This document shows positions 33,701-44,829 of a DNA stretch of 64,000 nt, piece by piece. The notes beneath the pieces are model-generated. The model had not been told where the DNA came from and did no database searches. It saw nothing but the letters and a program-made list of their open reading frames with translations. A program made the translations under genes and the position numbers. Within the stretch, counting starts at the first letter, position 1. The number at the start of each line of letters is the position of its first letter. The stretch is from Allolobophora icterica (Eukaryota; Annelida; Clitellata; Crassiclitellata; Lumbricidae). The DNA lies in contig OY744604.1 of NCBI GenBank assembly GCA_963556255.1, positions 90,260,562 to 90,324,561 of the forward strand, written 5' to 3'.

Positions 33701-34042
33701 AATATCTACTAAAATTCTCTGATTCTTTGACTACAGTTTTACTTTAAACGACAATCAATTGATGTCTGATGCAATATTTAATGGCGCTATAAAAACCATT
33801 TGAATTTAAGATGGCATCGCCTCATATCTTATAACTTCGAAATTGTCATTGAATTATTGCGTAAGGTTCTACAAATGATCACATCGTGTCAATTTCAGTT
33901 CTTTGCCTTCGCAGCGGCAATAACCTGCGGAGTTGACGCCGTTCTGCAGTTCATGGCTTACAGGAGTGGCAATGTCCACTCGTCCGCCACTACCACGACA
34001 GTCACAACAACCACCACTTCATCATCCGTTCTCAGAGTTTAA
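30644..34042 (+). CDS. MAL-like MARVEL tetraspan membrane protein, copy 2 (4 exons)
   Basis: Exons 30644-30721, 31424-31588, 33043-33171 and 33899-34042; all GT-AG, phase 0; 171 aa, TAA stop. Domain order as in copy 1: CECPPTYLRTEPGLLKIVEI, TM1, GCPWGHLGGGW, TM2 (SFIIVTFWLILHLI), TM3, a shorter loop 2, TM4, Thr/Ser-rich tail ending SSVLRV. Relative to copy 1, the N-terminal TIPG is TEPG and the last two residues are lost through an earlier stop. Intron 3 has a LINE RT fragment and intron 1 a Tc1/mariner-type MITE. Codons and splice sites are intact, so it is probably expressed. A polyG run (~30490) lies 150 bases upstream of the ATG. Confidence 0.86.
30809..31121. mobile_element. Tc1/mariner-type MITE in intron 1, TA duplication
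   Basis: 313 bp. Left end CAATCATGGCCACAAGTTTG, right end with CATTTTTGGCAATGACCG, flanked by TA at 30807-30808 and 31122-31123. Copy 1 has the empty site (GTGCATAGATGCAATT near 14185), which proves an insertion in copy 2. The CARTCATGGCCAAAAG-type terminus is typical of Tc1/mariner elements. Non-coding. Confidence 0.85.
31424..31588 (+). CDS. MAL-like copy 2, exon 2
   Basis: 55 codons between TTTTCAG and GTAAGT. Carries TM1, the glycine loop and TM2, ending WIPQIFLNLLV. Confidence 0.88.
31880..32400 (-). mobile_element. LINE 3-prime fragment in intron 2, orthologous to 14990-15480
   Basis: The minus strand reads ASAEKYVVPGTRFVIGQRS, FTVAGPSIWNSLPLHVRNSL and FRSKLETFRFQST. It keeps the open frame better than the copy-1 version. 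Confidence 0.75.
33043..33171 (+). CDS. MAL-like copy 2, exon 3
   Basis: 43 codons between TTTTAG and GTATGTG. TM3 is almost identical to copy 1. Loop 2 is SQHYYDPYGCGPNSIMGATS. Confidence 0.88.
33279..33540 (+). mobile_element. LINE reverse-transcriptase fragment in intron 3
   Basis: Encodes motif A and the following helix: ALSDFSSAFDMVDQETLLQR, SGAPLLWFKSYTS, then a degraded motif B region. About 260 bases; absent from intron 3 of copies 1 and 3. Confidence 0.75.
33899..34042 (+). CDS. MAL-like copy 2, exon 4
   Basis: 47 codons plus TAA after the TTTCAG acceptor. TM4 as in copy 1 with FMAYRSG, then the Thr-rich tail; ends LRV. Confidence 0.88.
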   Translation, partial: FFAFAAAITCGVDAVLQFMAYRSGNVHSSATTTTVTTTTTSSSVLRV

Positions 34043-35185
34043 AACTAGATCTGTAGTCGAAGTCGACGTCTTGTTCTTCCAGTTGCTACTACATAGAACA
34101 AACGTACATAATGCTCTTTATATCAATACTCTCATTGTTCTGTAACCAGAGGTCTTAGAGTACACTGAGACATGACACCATGAGTCCTAATGTCCAAGAC
34201 TAAGCATCATAAATTTCCTATTACCAGGTGGCGCTGTAATCGAGAAAGCCTTGGGTCCAATCAGCGAGGTCGAGTTATTTTAAAGGGCCCAATGAGCGCA
34301 GCTGACCCTGACCCTGACCTTTATCATGCCATTTTCCTAGGTGGCGTGGCTGCTTTGATTTGTTGATCACGACAGATGCGAGTTGCAGGTGAAGATGGGA
34401 AGTGTCATTTTTGGGTGTACTCTTAAGATCTTTGCTATTTTTTTCCTATGTCTTTAGTTGTAAGTTAGAGTGTCGAAACAGCAATCGAATATGCGGGGCA
34501 TCTAGTAAGTGCATTTTAGTTAAGAGCCTCGTATAGGGGCCTACTCTTAACACTTAAGCTCGATGAAACAATAATTATACTAGAGCCAGATTCTCTGATT
34601 CTTCGCCGTCGTCATTCATGGCAAAGAACATTAGCCATGCAGAATGTGACTGACTCTGATCGGGTGTGTATTGTGAAGATCCCTTCTTAGGCACTGGTGT
34701 TGCTGTGTGTGAATTCGTTACCGCAATTTCTAAAGCACTACGTATACAGGCTACGTAACACGTAAAAGCTTAGTCATCGACATCAGGCATTGCTTTGCAT
34801 CAAGAGAATCTGGCGTGTGTCGAAAACAAGATCCAGTTGTTAGGAAACAAAATCGAGTTGCCAAGAGACCAGAGTGGCTGTTTCATGGCTAACTTAACTT
34901 CCAAGTATACGTTTACAGAGGTCGAAGCTTATTAAAGATTACCTTGTAGAAATTAATCCTAAGGCTTCCTGTTCTGCAGTACCTCCTCTTCAAGAATTCT
35001 TGTCCTTCTGCATCCAATGCACCGCCTTCCTGTTTCTGTCTTCCCCTACGCAAAACCAGCCTTCACAAATCCCTGTCACCTTAATTATTTGCCCACATCT
35101 AGGCCGATGATACTGGTGTTGTTTCAGTGGACGGGGTTTTCTACTAACAAGACACTCGAACTAAGAAAGAAAAAGCCACAATAGT
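34043..35185. other. 3-prime flank of copy 2
   Basis: Roughly 34043-34570 aligns with the copy-1 flank (both begin AGATCTGTAGTCGAAGTCGAC). The rest holds no recognised gene. Confidence 0.55.
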
Positions 35186-35595
35186 CAGTGTTTAATCTAT
35201 ACACCTTTTGGGGGGAAAGTTCCCCCCCAGGATTAATGTTCCCCCCAGAGGCCTGCAATATTATAATGTAGAGACCTTTCGGGGAGGGAAATTCCCCCAG
35301 GATACACGATTTCCCCCCCCCCCGAGAAGGTGAGTAATATACTATTTGAGAGAAGAATTCCTAAAAAAGGTCATCAACCTGTTTGTGAGAGTAATTCGTA
35401 TATACAAAGTTATTAAATGGGAGGAATGTCTAAAAAAACAGGCCATAAACTTTTTCTGGAAGATGAAAATAGAAAAAGTGTGAAAGTCTTTCAAGATGGT
35501 TAAAATTACCAAAAAAACTCATGTGTAAATTCGTTGGTCCCCCCCCCAGAAACCTTGTTTCCCCTCCCAGAACAGGGGGACTAGATTAAACACTG
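35186..35595. mobile_element. MITE with polyG/polyC blocks, 9-bp TSD CACAATAGT
   Basis: 410 bp. Left CAGTGTTTAATCTA, right TAGATTAAACACTG. CACAATAGT occurs at 35177-35185 and 35596-35604. The interior has repeated GGGGGGAAAGTTCCCCC and AGGATTA blocks. An 8-9 bp duplication fits hAT or Mutator-type transposition. Confidence 0.88.
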
Positions 35596-35604
35596 CACAA
35601 TAGT

Positions 35605-36551
35605 TCTTTAGTTTCAACATCTCCAATGACGCCGAATAATTCCTGCTAATCTCGTCAGTAGGTCCTAATATATCCTCACAGATAAACAATTGCAGCCCTT
35701 AGCTCGGGGTAGGATTAAGGAACTACGATGAAATCAGGCTATGCTCTGGTCAAGGACTTGTTTGCAACATAGGCCCAAGTAACTAGCCTGGTCTATATTC
35801 TGCTGCCCTGTACACGCAGTAGGCCTACTTTGAGCCTACGACGCCCTATTCGACAAAATCAAGAGTGATCACTGAGTAACTTCTCTTACTAAATCAGATT
35901 CCTGAACGTATTTGGTACATAAGCATATAGTCTAGAAAACGGTTTCATTCCATCAGATGTTGTTAAACTATTGGATACCATTTTATTCTTTAGACTTCAA
36001 CTATTTGCATGACGAAGGTCACAGGCCTAACGTGTTTTAAACGGATTTTGTTCAGTTTGGGCAATTGAAACCAAGTGCATGTACGATTGAATGATAACGG
36101 CTCTATTGGTATTGAATATCGGCAGAGGTGGACTTTGTTTATGTTCTCTATAGGATGTTAAGCATCTGCCTGCTATCTGCGTTCAGTTCAATTTGGCTTT
36201 TGTTTTCCTGGATATTGTTGTGTACCACTGGAAATGTTTTTATGTGAAGATATTAAGATATATTCAGCTGAAGAAGCTTCAGGTTGCGGTTCGGGTTCCA
36301 TGTGTCTTTAAAAACCCTTGCCGAGACTGAAGACAGCTACGTACATTTCTTTGTTATGCAAGAGCCTCTAACAAACTTGGCTGTGACTGCGTACAGAAAC
36401 TAAATAGCGTCTTCAAGAGAGTAGAGACAGGCAGACAGAGACAGAGGAGGCAAAGGAGAGAGGACAAAGGGAATAATGAAGGGAGGAACGGAGTAGGACT
36501 GTCTTAACATTCATTGTATGAGCCATCGTATGAGCCGAGGTAAAGCAGAAG
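35605..36551. other. Duplicated downstream flank of the MAL-like unit
   Basis: From about 36170 the sequence matches 24580-24980 (shared TTTTCCTGGATATTGTTGTG, AGATATATTCAGCTGAAGAA). No gene seen. Confidence 0.5.
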
Positions 36552-37026
36552 GGGGTCATCCATATATTACGTACGCATGGAGGGGAGATGGGTAACCGAA
36601 ATGCATGTGCTTGCGTACGCTTGCGAACGGGAGGTGGGGTCTACTGATAATGTATGTAGGCCTACGCACATTGATTGGCCTTCAAGTGAGCTAGAGTTCA
36701 GTCTTTCCAGCTATCTGGTAGGCCTACTACCAGAGGAAGTAGGACTGTGGGAGAGGTGTCACTTGTATGCCACCTTACCTCTGAACGCTATTATTAAACT
36801 ATCACAGAACTCAACAGTGAGTCCATGGATTACTCATCCTTCAATCTGGCCTAAAGTGCAGACAGTCGCTGCCTGGCTGGACACATTCTGCAGCTGGTCT
36901 TGGGGGTGGGGGTGGGTGCGTCAACTGTACGTACGCAGGTGGGGGGGGGGAAAGTACGCGTGCGAACAGAGAGGGGAGGGGTTCAATTTTCCCGGATTTT
37001 TGCGTACGTAATATATGGATGGCCCC
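36552..37026. mobile_element. Non-autonomous TIR transposon, 3-bp TSD AAG
   Basis: 475 bp. Left GGGGTCATCCATATATTACG continuing TACGCA; right TGCGTACGTAATATATGGAT continuing GGCCCC: a 26-bp inverted repeat with one mismatch. AAG flanks both ends. The paralogous empty site near 24962 reads GCAGAAGTCGGT, which fixes the 3-bp duplication. The GG-rich end and 3-bp TSD are unlike hAT or mariner; Zator-like is a guess. No transposase inside. Confidence 0.85.
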
Positions 37027-37502
37027 AAGTCGGTAACACTTCTTGGGCTTATCAATTACATCCTCTTCGTGTTGACTCAAGTGGATTTGATCATATCTTC
37101 TTACATTCTAGACTAGCGATTCTCAAAGTTTCACGACCGGTGGTCCGCAACATTCTTCCCGGATAATAAAATCTAACTGAACTGCATACATTTAGCAACC
37201 ACATACGTACTTAGAAGCTTACATAACAAATGTTAAATAAAGGTCACCTCCGTAGTTTTTCAACACCAGAATGTCAAAACACAACTAGCACACGATACAA
37301 TCACAAATGTGCGCAATTTCCATTTTCCACAGACTGAAGAACAACGAATTCCGGTTAAACGCGTTATGTTTCTACCGCACATCATGTTAACAGTCTGATG
37401 ACTGAAGTAGGATCGAACAGTCTAACAACATCTCAGTGGCATTAAACTTGCACAGTGACTGTGGAATAATTGTAAAAATAATGATGACATAAAAAACTGG
37501 CC

Positions 37503-37614
37503 TAGGCGTGCGGACGTCCGCAAAGGGGAGGGAGGGTAGGGTCAAATGCGGACAAGGGGGAGGGAGGGGTCCAAAGTAGGTCATATTTTGCGGACGTCCT
37601 TTATGGACGACCCC
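37503..37614. mobile_element. Partial element with GGGGTCGTCCATAAAGGACG end
   Basis: The right end reads GCGGACGTCC...GGACGACCCC, an inverse match in style to the end of the 36552-37026 element (GGGGTC.TCCATA...ACGT.CGCA). The left end begins at GCGGACGTCCGCA and lacks the outer part, so it is truncated. Confidence 0.6.
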
Positions 37615-38189
37615 TTCCTTATTCTCATTACCTTCGTCTTTTTGATGTTGATTTATAAAGCACTAAAAAAACTAAAAAAACCATTATTTTTACCCATATA
37701 CTTATCACACACTGTAAAATTCTGATTACTCTGAAAGTACCATTTGTTACCCACAACTAATTCTGGGAAACAGTATTACAGGACAATCACAAAGACTAAG
37801 ACTTCACCATGTTTTTTGGATTTCAATTCACTTGAACATATTTACACTACCAACACATTTACACTACCAATCTCAAGTTGACAGAATGGTCACCGCATTT
37901 GTAAGTCCTTGAATAGTCCCAGGTTTCAGTTCTGAAATAGCTCCAGCTGGGTATTTGGTAATCGATAACAGTCCTGTGCTGGTAGCAAGACTTTTCCATG
38001 AAAATTTCTAATTAGTAAAGTAAGCTTCAAGTTGTAGCTTAAGCCAACATACAGCCAACTCCAAAGAGTTGTTCGCCCAGCCAAAATTGGCTTACCATAC
38101 TTGTAAAGTATTGGACATATTGGACAAATTACCTTTTCATTGAAATTTTTATGTAGAAAATATAGCAAAATGGAACTTAAAACCTATGC
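37615..38189. other. No feature recognised
   Basis: AT-rich unique-looking DNA downstream of the TMEM42-like gene. The open frames are short and match nothing I know. Confidence 0.4.
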
Positions 38190-38435
38190 TTTTCTGTATC
38201 ATTTAGCAATCCATGCCTCTGCCCCCTAGGAATGGAATCAACTGCCACTCTCGCTCTTTGTAGCCCAAATTCACTTCCTTCCATCAAAAAGCGGCTCAAA
38301 ACTCACTATTTCTTCTTGGCTTTCAAGCATTTGGATATCTACCTGCATCTTCTCCTGGCAGCAGACTCAGTCCCTCAGATTCACATTTCTGTGTGATTTT
38401 CAGCACATTACAAATTTAATTAAATAATAATAATA
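38190..38435 (+). mobile_element. LINE 3-prime end fragment
   Basis: Degraded L2-type C-terminus: ATTTAGCAATCC and GGAATGGAATCAACTGCCAC (the WN.LP motif), AAGCGGCTCAAAACTCACTA, ending CAGCACATTACAAATTTAAT with an ATAAT tail. Confidence 0.5.
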
Positions 38436-38591
38436 GCTTGCCATGCAAATTAATATAATAATAATAATAATGTCACGTACGCTGAACCTTTGTCAAATTT
38501 TATGTACATGACATTGCAACCTGGTAGGTATCAAAGGACATATATACATAGATGATACTATCGGACAATGTATTTTAACAACTGTTATCTG

Positions 38592-38777
38592 CTAGCTCAC
38601 CTTTTCTTTATCAATATATTCCTGCTTAGCACTCACAGGTGAACTATCACTAGTTTGCACAACAGTTTCACTGGCTGCAAATGTATTCATAAGTACGAGT
38701 CCAGCTACAATGAGAGCTGCTCCAATCCACCAGGTGACAGGAAGCTCTTCTCCAAAGATAACATAGCCTGAGACAGC
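38592..38777 (-). CDS. TMEM42: TMEM42-like, exon 3
   Basis: 61 codons plus TAG after the acceptor TTTCTTCAG. Holds the last helix pair and a Ser/Thr- and Lys/Glu-rich tail (SDSSPVSAKQEYIDKEKVS). Confidence 0.83.
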   Translation of the reverse strand, partial: AVSGYVIFGEELPVTWWIGAALIVAGLVLMNTFAASETVVQTSDSSPVSAKQEYIDKEKVS

Positions 38778-41027
38778 CTGAAGAAAAATCACACACATCA
38801 TATGTACTTGAAAATAATTGAAGAAAACCCGCTAACAAACAGGCCAATTGAAGTCAGTTGTAAAGATATTATCATCTTATATAATTTACCTAATATGTAA
38901 ATATAAATTTCTCAGAACCATACAAAAGCCACACCCGGGAGATCAGCTTATCATTTTCTGTAACCCAGAATTAGTTGAGGCCAACAGACAGAGTGTTTAC
39001 AGGTACTTTTTATATAATGACCTAATTCAACATGCAAAATCAGCAAATCTAAATCAAAGGCACAAAGGAATGTCTGCTATGGGCCAAGATAGAAATTACC
39101 AGTTTACTCGAATCGATATCTTACATATTATCATAGAAGAGCTACAGAGGTTTAAAGATTAAAAATGTAGTTGTAAATGCAAATTATAATTTATATAGCA
39201 CCTCCTCAAGAAAGTCACCAGAGATGCTCCTGATATAACAGTACAAGACCACAAGCTTTTCTGGTTGCTGGATCTACGTTTTGGAACTCTCTCCCTGTAC
39301 CTGTGCGCTCTGCTCAGTCGCTTTTGTCATTTCGTTCTCAACTTAAAACTTACCTCCTTCAAATTGCTTATCCACCATAGGCTGCTTCTTGTCTTATGGA
39401 CTGACCTTCTGGATATTGACCTGATTATGCCTTGGTTTTGTTGTGCGGATTGGTTGATGCCTTGTGCATTAGACACTGGGGCAATAGAAGTTACTAATTA
39501 CAATCAGGGCTGTAGTCGAGTGTATACGCAGGTATACTATCACCTCTAGAGACCATATACTCACCTCACAAAATATTTGTACTCACCTCTAATTTGTTTC
39601 GGAAAACTAACCATTAGCGTGTACTCACCAATAATTTGTTTCGGAAAAATAACCAGTAGCGTGTACTCACTTCTAATTTTACCACTACAGCCCTGATTAC
39701 AATTACAATTACCGCTATTGAATCAAATGGTCTTCAGCCGTATATGCAAAATATAGGCACAGAAAGGATAAGAAGCTCATGTCACAGATCACATCAAAAC
39801 TGTTCCAGAATGAGAAGTCAACCGTGGTGAATCTTCCAAGGTGCAGTGTGGCAGCACAAATATTACTATCATAATGTTCACCATAACAAAGACTGGTCAG
39901 GTTTATGGTTTATTTGCCTAATTTAATCATAGTAATTAACTGAACTGAACTAACGGTGAAGAAGAAGTTGGAAGCTGTGTTTGTGACCGTAGCAATGACG
40001 GACGATGTAGACTGAAGCGATCTCACAAACAGAGTCCACATGACAGCATTAGATGCGAACATCAGGCCAAAGCACAGTAGACGGATGATGGAACTTGCCT
40101 AAATTCAAACAGTATGCACAAATCACACAGATAAAAACATACTTATTTAAGTGAATGTTAATAACTCACCAGAGATTAAAAATTTGAGAAATGTTCGGTT
40201 TGTGGACACATTTGGAACAACCAACAGGCAATGCCATCTTTAAGCGTCAACAAGCCCGCATTTGGGGGGTGCTAAGGGTGCTGCAGCACCCGGGCCTGCA
40301 GATTTTGAGGGCCCCGCATTTTCGGAAGTACATTAAAAAAATTTATTGTACTTGTAATTGAGCCCCGCGCTAATGGCTATATAGGTAACCACAGCACCCG
40401 GACCCGCACTAGCCTTAATCCGGCCCTGAGCGTCAAGTAAGAATTCTCAGTTCATTTATTGTCTAGCCATGTAAGGAAGATTGTCCATTTGCTGAAATAC
40501 ATGAACTTAACACCGGCGCTCTATAAAATATTAAGTAAGTAAGTATATTCTTTAATAAACGCTAGCAAACGCACAGCGCTTTACCTACAATTTTACACAT
40601 TGAAGAGGAAAGAAAAATATAACAGTAATAATGACTTTAGATCATAAATGAAGTAATAGCAACAGAGCCTAACTGTACAGCATCCTACCCAGGAAACCTC
40701 GTCGGGTAAGGGAGTCAAATCTAGGGAGAACCAGATTATGAGAACGAGGGCGCATATCATACCCATATCATAGCAGTGCATTATGTTACAAACACTAATT
40801 AAACCACACTGATTAAAAACGCCTACCGAAGAGCACATATCTATAACAGAGTTCTCAGATGGCGGAACAGAGCCATCCGAATCTGACGATGTCTCCCAAT
40901 CGAGAACGGACTTGAGACTTTTCGTGCACAAATCAGTCACGGCGTTGGACGCCACCGCCAATTTGGCGAAGATCGAGGCCAAAGCCGCACATATTCCGGC
41001 AGCAACAGCCAAACCCTGCCCGATCAT
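38592..41027 (-). CDS. TMEM42: TMEM42-like EamA-fold membrane protein (3 exons)
   Basis: Minus-strand exons 41027-40827, 40098-39955 and 38777-38592; all GT-AG, phase 0; 176 aa ending KEKVS then TAG. Order: TM1 with AALASIFAKLAVASNA; a long acidic/Ser-rich insert (WETSSDSDGSVPPSENSV); TM2 with GLMFASNAVMWTLFVRSLQ; TM3 with SVIATVTNTASNFFFT; TM4 with VSGYVIFGEELPVTWW and IGAALIVAGLVLM. The NAVMWT, SNFFFT and GYVIFGE blocks match human TMEM42 (~159 aa) as I remember it. TMEM42 is half of an EamA/DMT transporter fold with four helices; its function is unknown. The final GAAAAG|GTGAGC could instead be a splice donor, giving a longer C-terminus. Introns 1 and 2 contain two short hAT-type MITEs and a LINE tail. 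Confidence 0.83.
39180..39496 (+). mobile_element. LINE 3-prime fragment in TMEM42 intron 2
   Basis: Frames give FRTLSLYLCALLSRFCHFV-like L2 C-terminal sequence after TTTTCTGGTTGCTGGATCTA. The tail GGTTGATGCCTTGTGCATTA, then AATAGAAGTTACTAATTAC, equals the tail at ~13930-13980. At 39180-39240 there is an opposite-facing LINE 3-prime word, TATATAGCACCTCCTCAAG. Confidence 0.55.
39505..39695. mobile_element. hAT-type MITE, TSD ATTACAAT
   Basis: 191 bp. Left CAGGGCTGTAGT, right ACTACAGCCCTG. The perfect duplication ATTACAAT is at 39497-39504 and 39696-39703. Contains three TGTACTCACC..TAATTTGTTTCGG-like internal units. Confidence 0.9.
39955..40098 (-). CDS. TMEM42: TMEM42-like, exon 2
   Basis: 48 codons between AATTTAG and GTTAGT (minus strand). 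Encodes IIRLLCFGLMFASNAVMWT and VIATVTNTASNFFFT, the most conserved part of the family. Too short to appear as a complete open frame on its own. Confidence 0.85.
40251..40438. mobile_element. hAT-type MITE in TMEM42 intron 1, TSD AGCGTCAA
   Basis: 188 bp. Right end CGGACCCGCACTAGCC then TTAATCCGGCCCTG; left end CAAGCCCGCATTTGG, diverged. AGCGTCAA at 40243-40250 and 40439-40446. Contains the palindromic GGTGCTGCAGCACCCGGGCC typical of CAGGGCCGGATTAAG-type hAT MITEs. Confidence 0.82.
40827..41027 (-). CDS. TMEM42: TMEM42-like, exon 1
   Basis: 67 codons from the ATG (41025-41027) to a GTAGGC donor. The ATG is the first in frame after upstream stops and places MIGQGLAVAAGICAALASIF at the N-terminus. 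The Ser/Glu-rich insert after residue 40 is longer than I expect for vertebrate TMEM42. Confidence 0.8.
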
Positions 41028-41888
41028 GGATTTATGTTTTTAGTCTATGGCATCAACGTTGCCACATAGTAAGTACTCAGTGACAACAATCCCCAAATCA
41101 AGTCAATGGTTCAAAGGATGGCAGCTCACTGTTATCCCTTCAACATACCTACTGAATATTCACCAATGTTATCGAATGCTGCATTCCATTAAGTCGCTGA
41201 TATTTTGTTTCACAGTTTCAGTTTAACAATGCCTAACATCTAGTGTGCCATTTCACACCCTTACAACAGTTAGATAGTATAGGGCCTAATTCTCTAACTG
41301 ATACACAATTTTATTCGTAAGCTCTAGAATATCTAAAGCGCTACTTAAAGGCTAGGCGTATAAAGCACCAGCTTAGTCATGAGCGCTGCGTGATCACGTC
41401 ACGTCAGAGAGGTTGTTCAAAGCTATTATGTGAATTGTGAAGAACAAACCCTGAATTGTCAGATTTTCTACCTGCTGTATTTTCTCGTTTGAAGTAGTAC
41501 CCGGAGTCAGTCGCTAAGGAGTTCCCGACTGACTTGATGAGTTATCCACTGACTTAGCGACTCAGTCGACTAAGTCGCATGCTTATCGACTGACTAAGTC
41601 GCTTAGACTTATCGACTGACTTATCGACTTGCTATCGACTTCTGAGGTAATCGGGTATCTCTATTAGCCACCTAACAATATAATGCGTTTTACCGCATAG
41701 GCTACTGTAGGCCTACTGACTGTGCCATCATTTCCGTGGGCATTAGATGGAACCCATAAATTATGGGCTTAGCACGGGTCCAATATGGGAATATGGGCTC
41801 CGCTCCATGTGGGCATGCTGACAGGGATGACTGAAAATTGATGTTAGGCCCTATGTGAATTCGTGAAATTGAGCGCTTGATAAATGAC
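41028..41888. other. Upstream region of TMEM42-like gene with GACT-rich cryptic repeat
   Basis: Presumed promoter side of the minus-strand gene; no TATA box could be assigned. At 41500-41650 variants of GACTGACTTAGCGACT / ATCGACTGACTTATCGACTT recur in imperfect tandem. Confidence 0.45.
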
Positions 41889-42946
<1,058 letters not shown>

Positions 42947-43023
42947 GCTGGTGGGTGCATGGGTATATGGAAAAGAGAAAGATAGAGAGAGGGAGAGAGA
43001 TAGGTAGACCGATATAGAGAGTA

Positions 43024-43025
<2 letters not shown>

Positions 43026-43091
<66 letters not shown>
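43026..43091. repeat. (TA)n microsatellite
   Basis: Pure TA repeat bounding the left side of a LINE scrap. A second TA array lies at 43284-43317. Confidence 0.97.
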
Positions 43092-43093
<2 letters not shown>

Positions 43094-43281
43094 TTTCTTC
43101 TCTTCCGTCAGTGATCTGACGATGAGGCCTTTACGAAACTTCTCCTAAGTTCTCTATAATTCTTGATTGCCTCGCCGATTCCGGCTAAGTCGGTGCCTTT
43201 CTCCCCTAAGTCCTCCTTGATCTTGTCCATCCAGGTCTTCCTCTGGCCTCCTCTACTTCTCTTCCCCTCCACATGTCCGTG

Positions 43282-43283
<2 letters not shown>
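43092..43283 (-). mobile_element. RTE-like LINE ORF2 C-terminus between two TA arrays
   Basis: The minus strand reads HGHVEGKRSRGGQRKTWMDK, IKEDLGEKGTDLAGIGEAI, then NYRELRRSFVKASSS and a stop. The GHV...RGxxR-TWxD and RxxRRxF pattern is the terminal region of RTE-type ORF2, like the end of LINE-C. Its edges coincide with TA repeats. Confidence 0.78.
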
Positions 43284-43323
<40 letters not shown>

Positions 43324-43351
43324 ATTGTATTGTATTGTATTGTATTGTATT
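43284..43351. repeat. (TA)n then (TATTG)n repeat
   Basis: The TATTG repeat at 43317-43351 is the minus-strand (AATAC)n 3-prime tail of the neighbouring LINE; the same pentamer tail is at 60996-61012. Confidence 0.9.
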
Positions 43352-44829
<1,478 letters not shown>

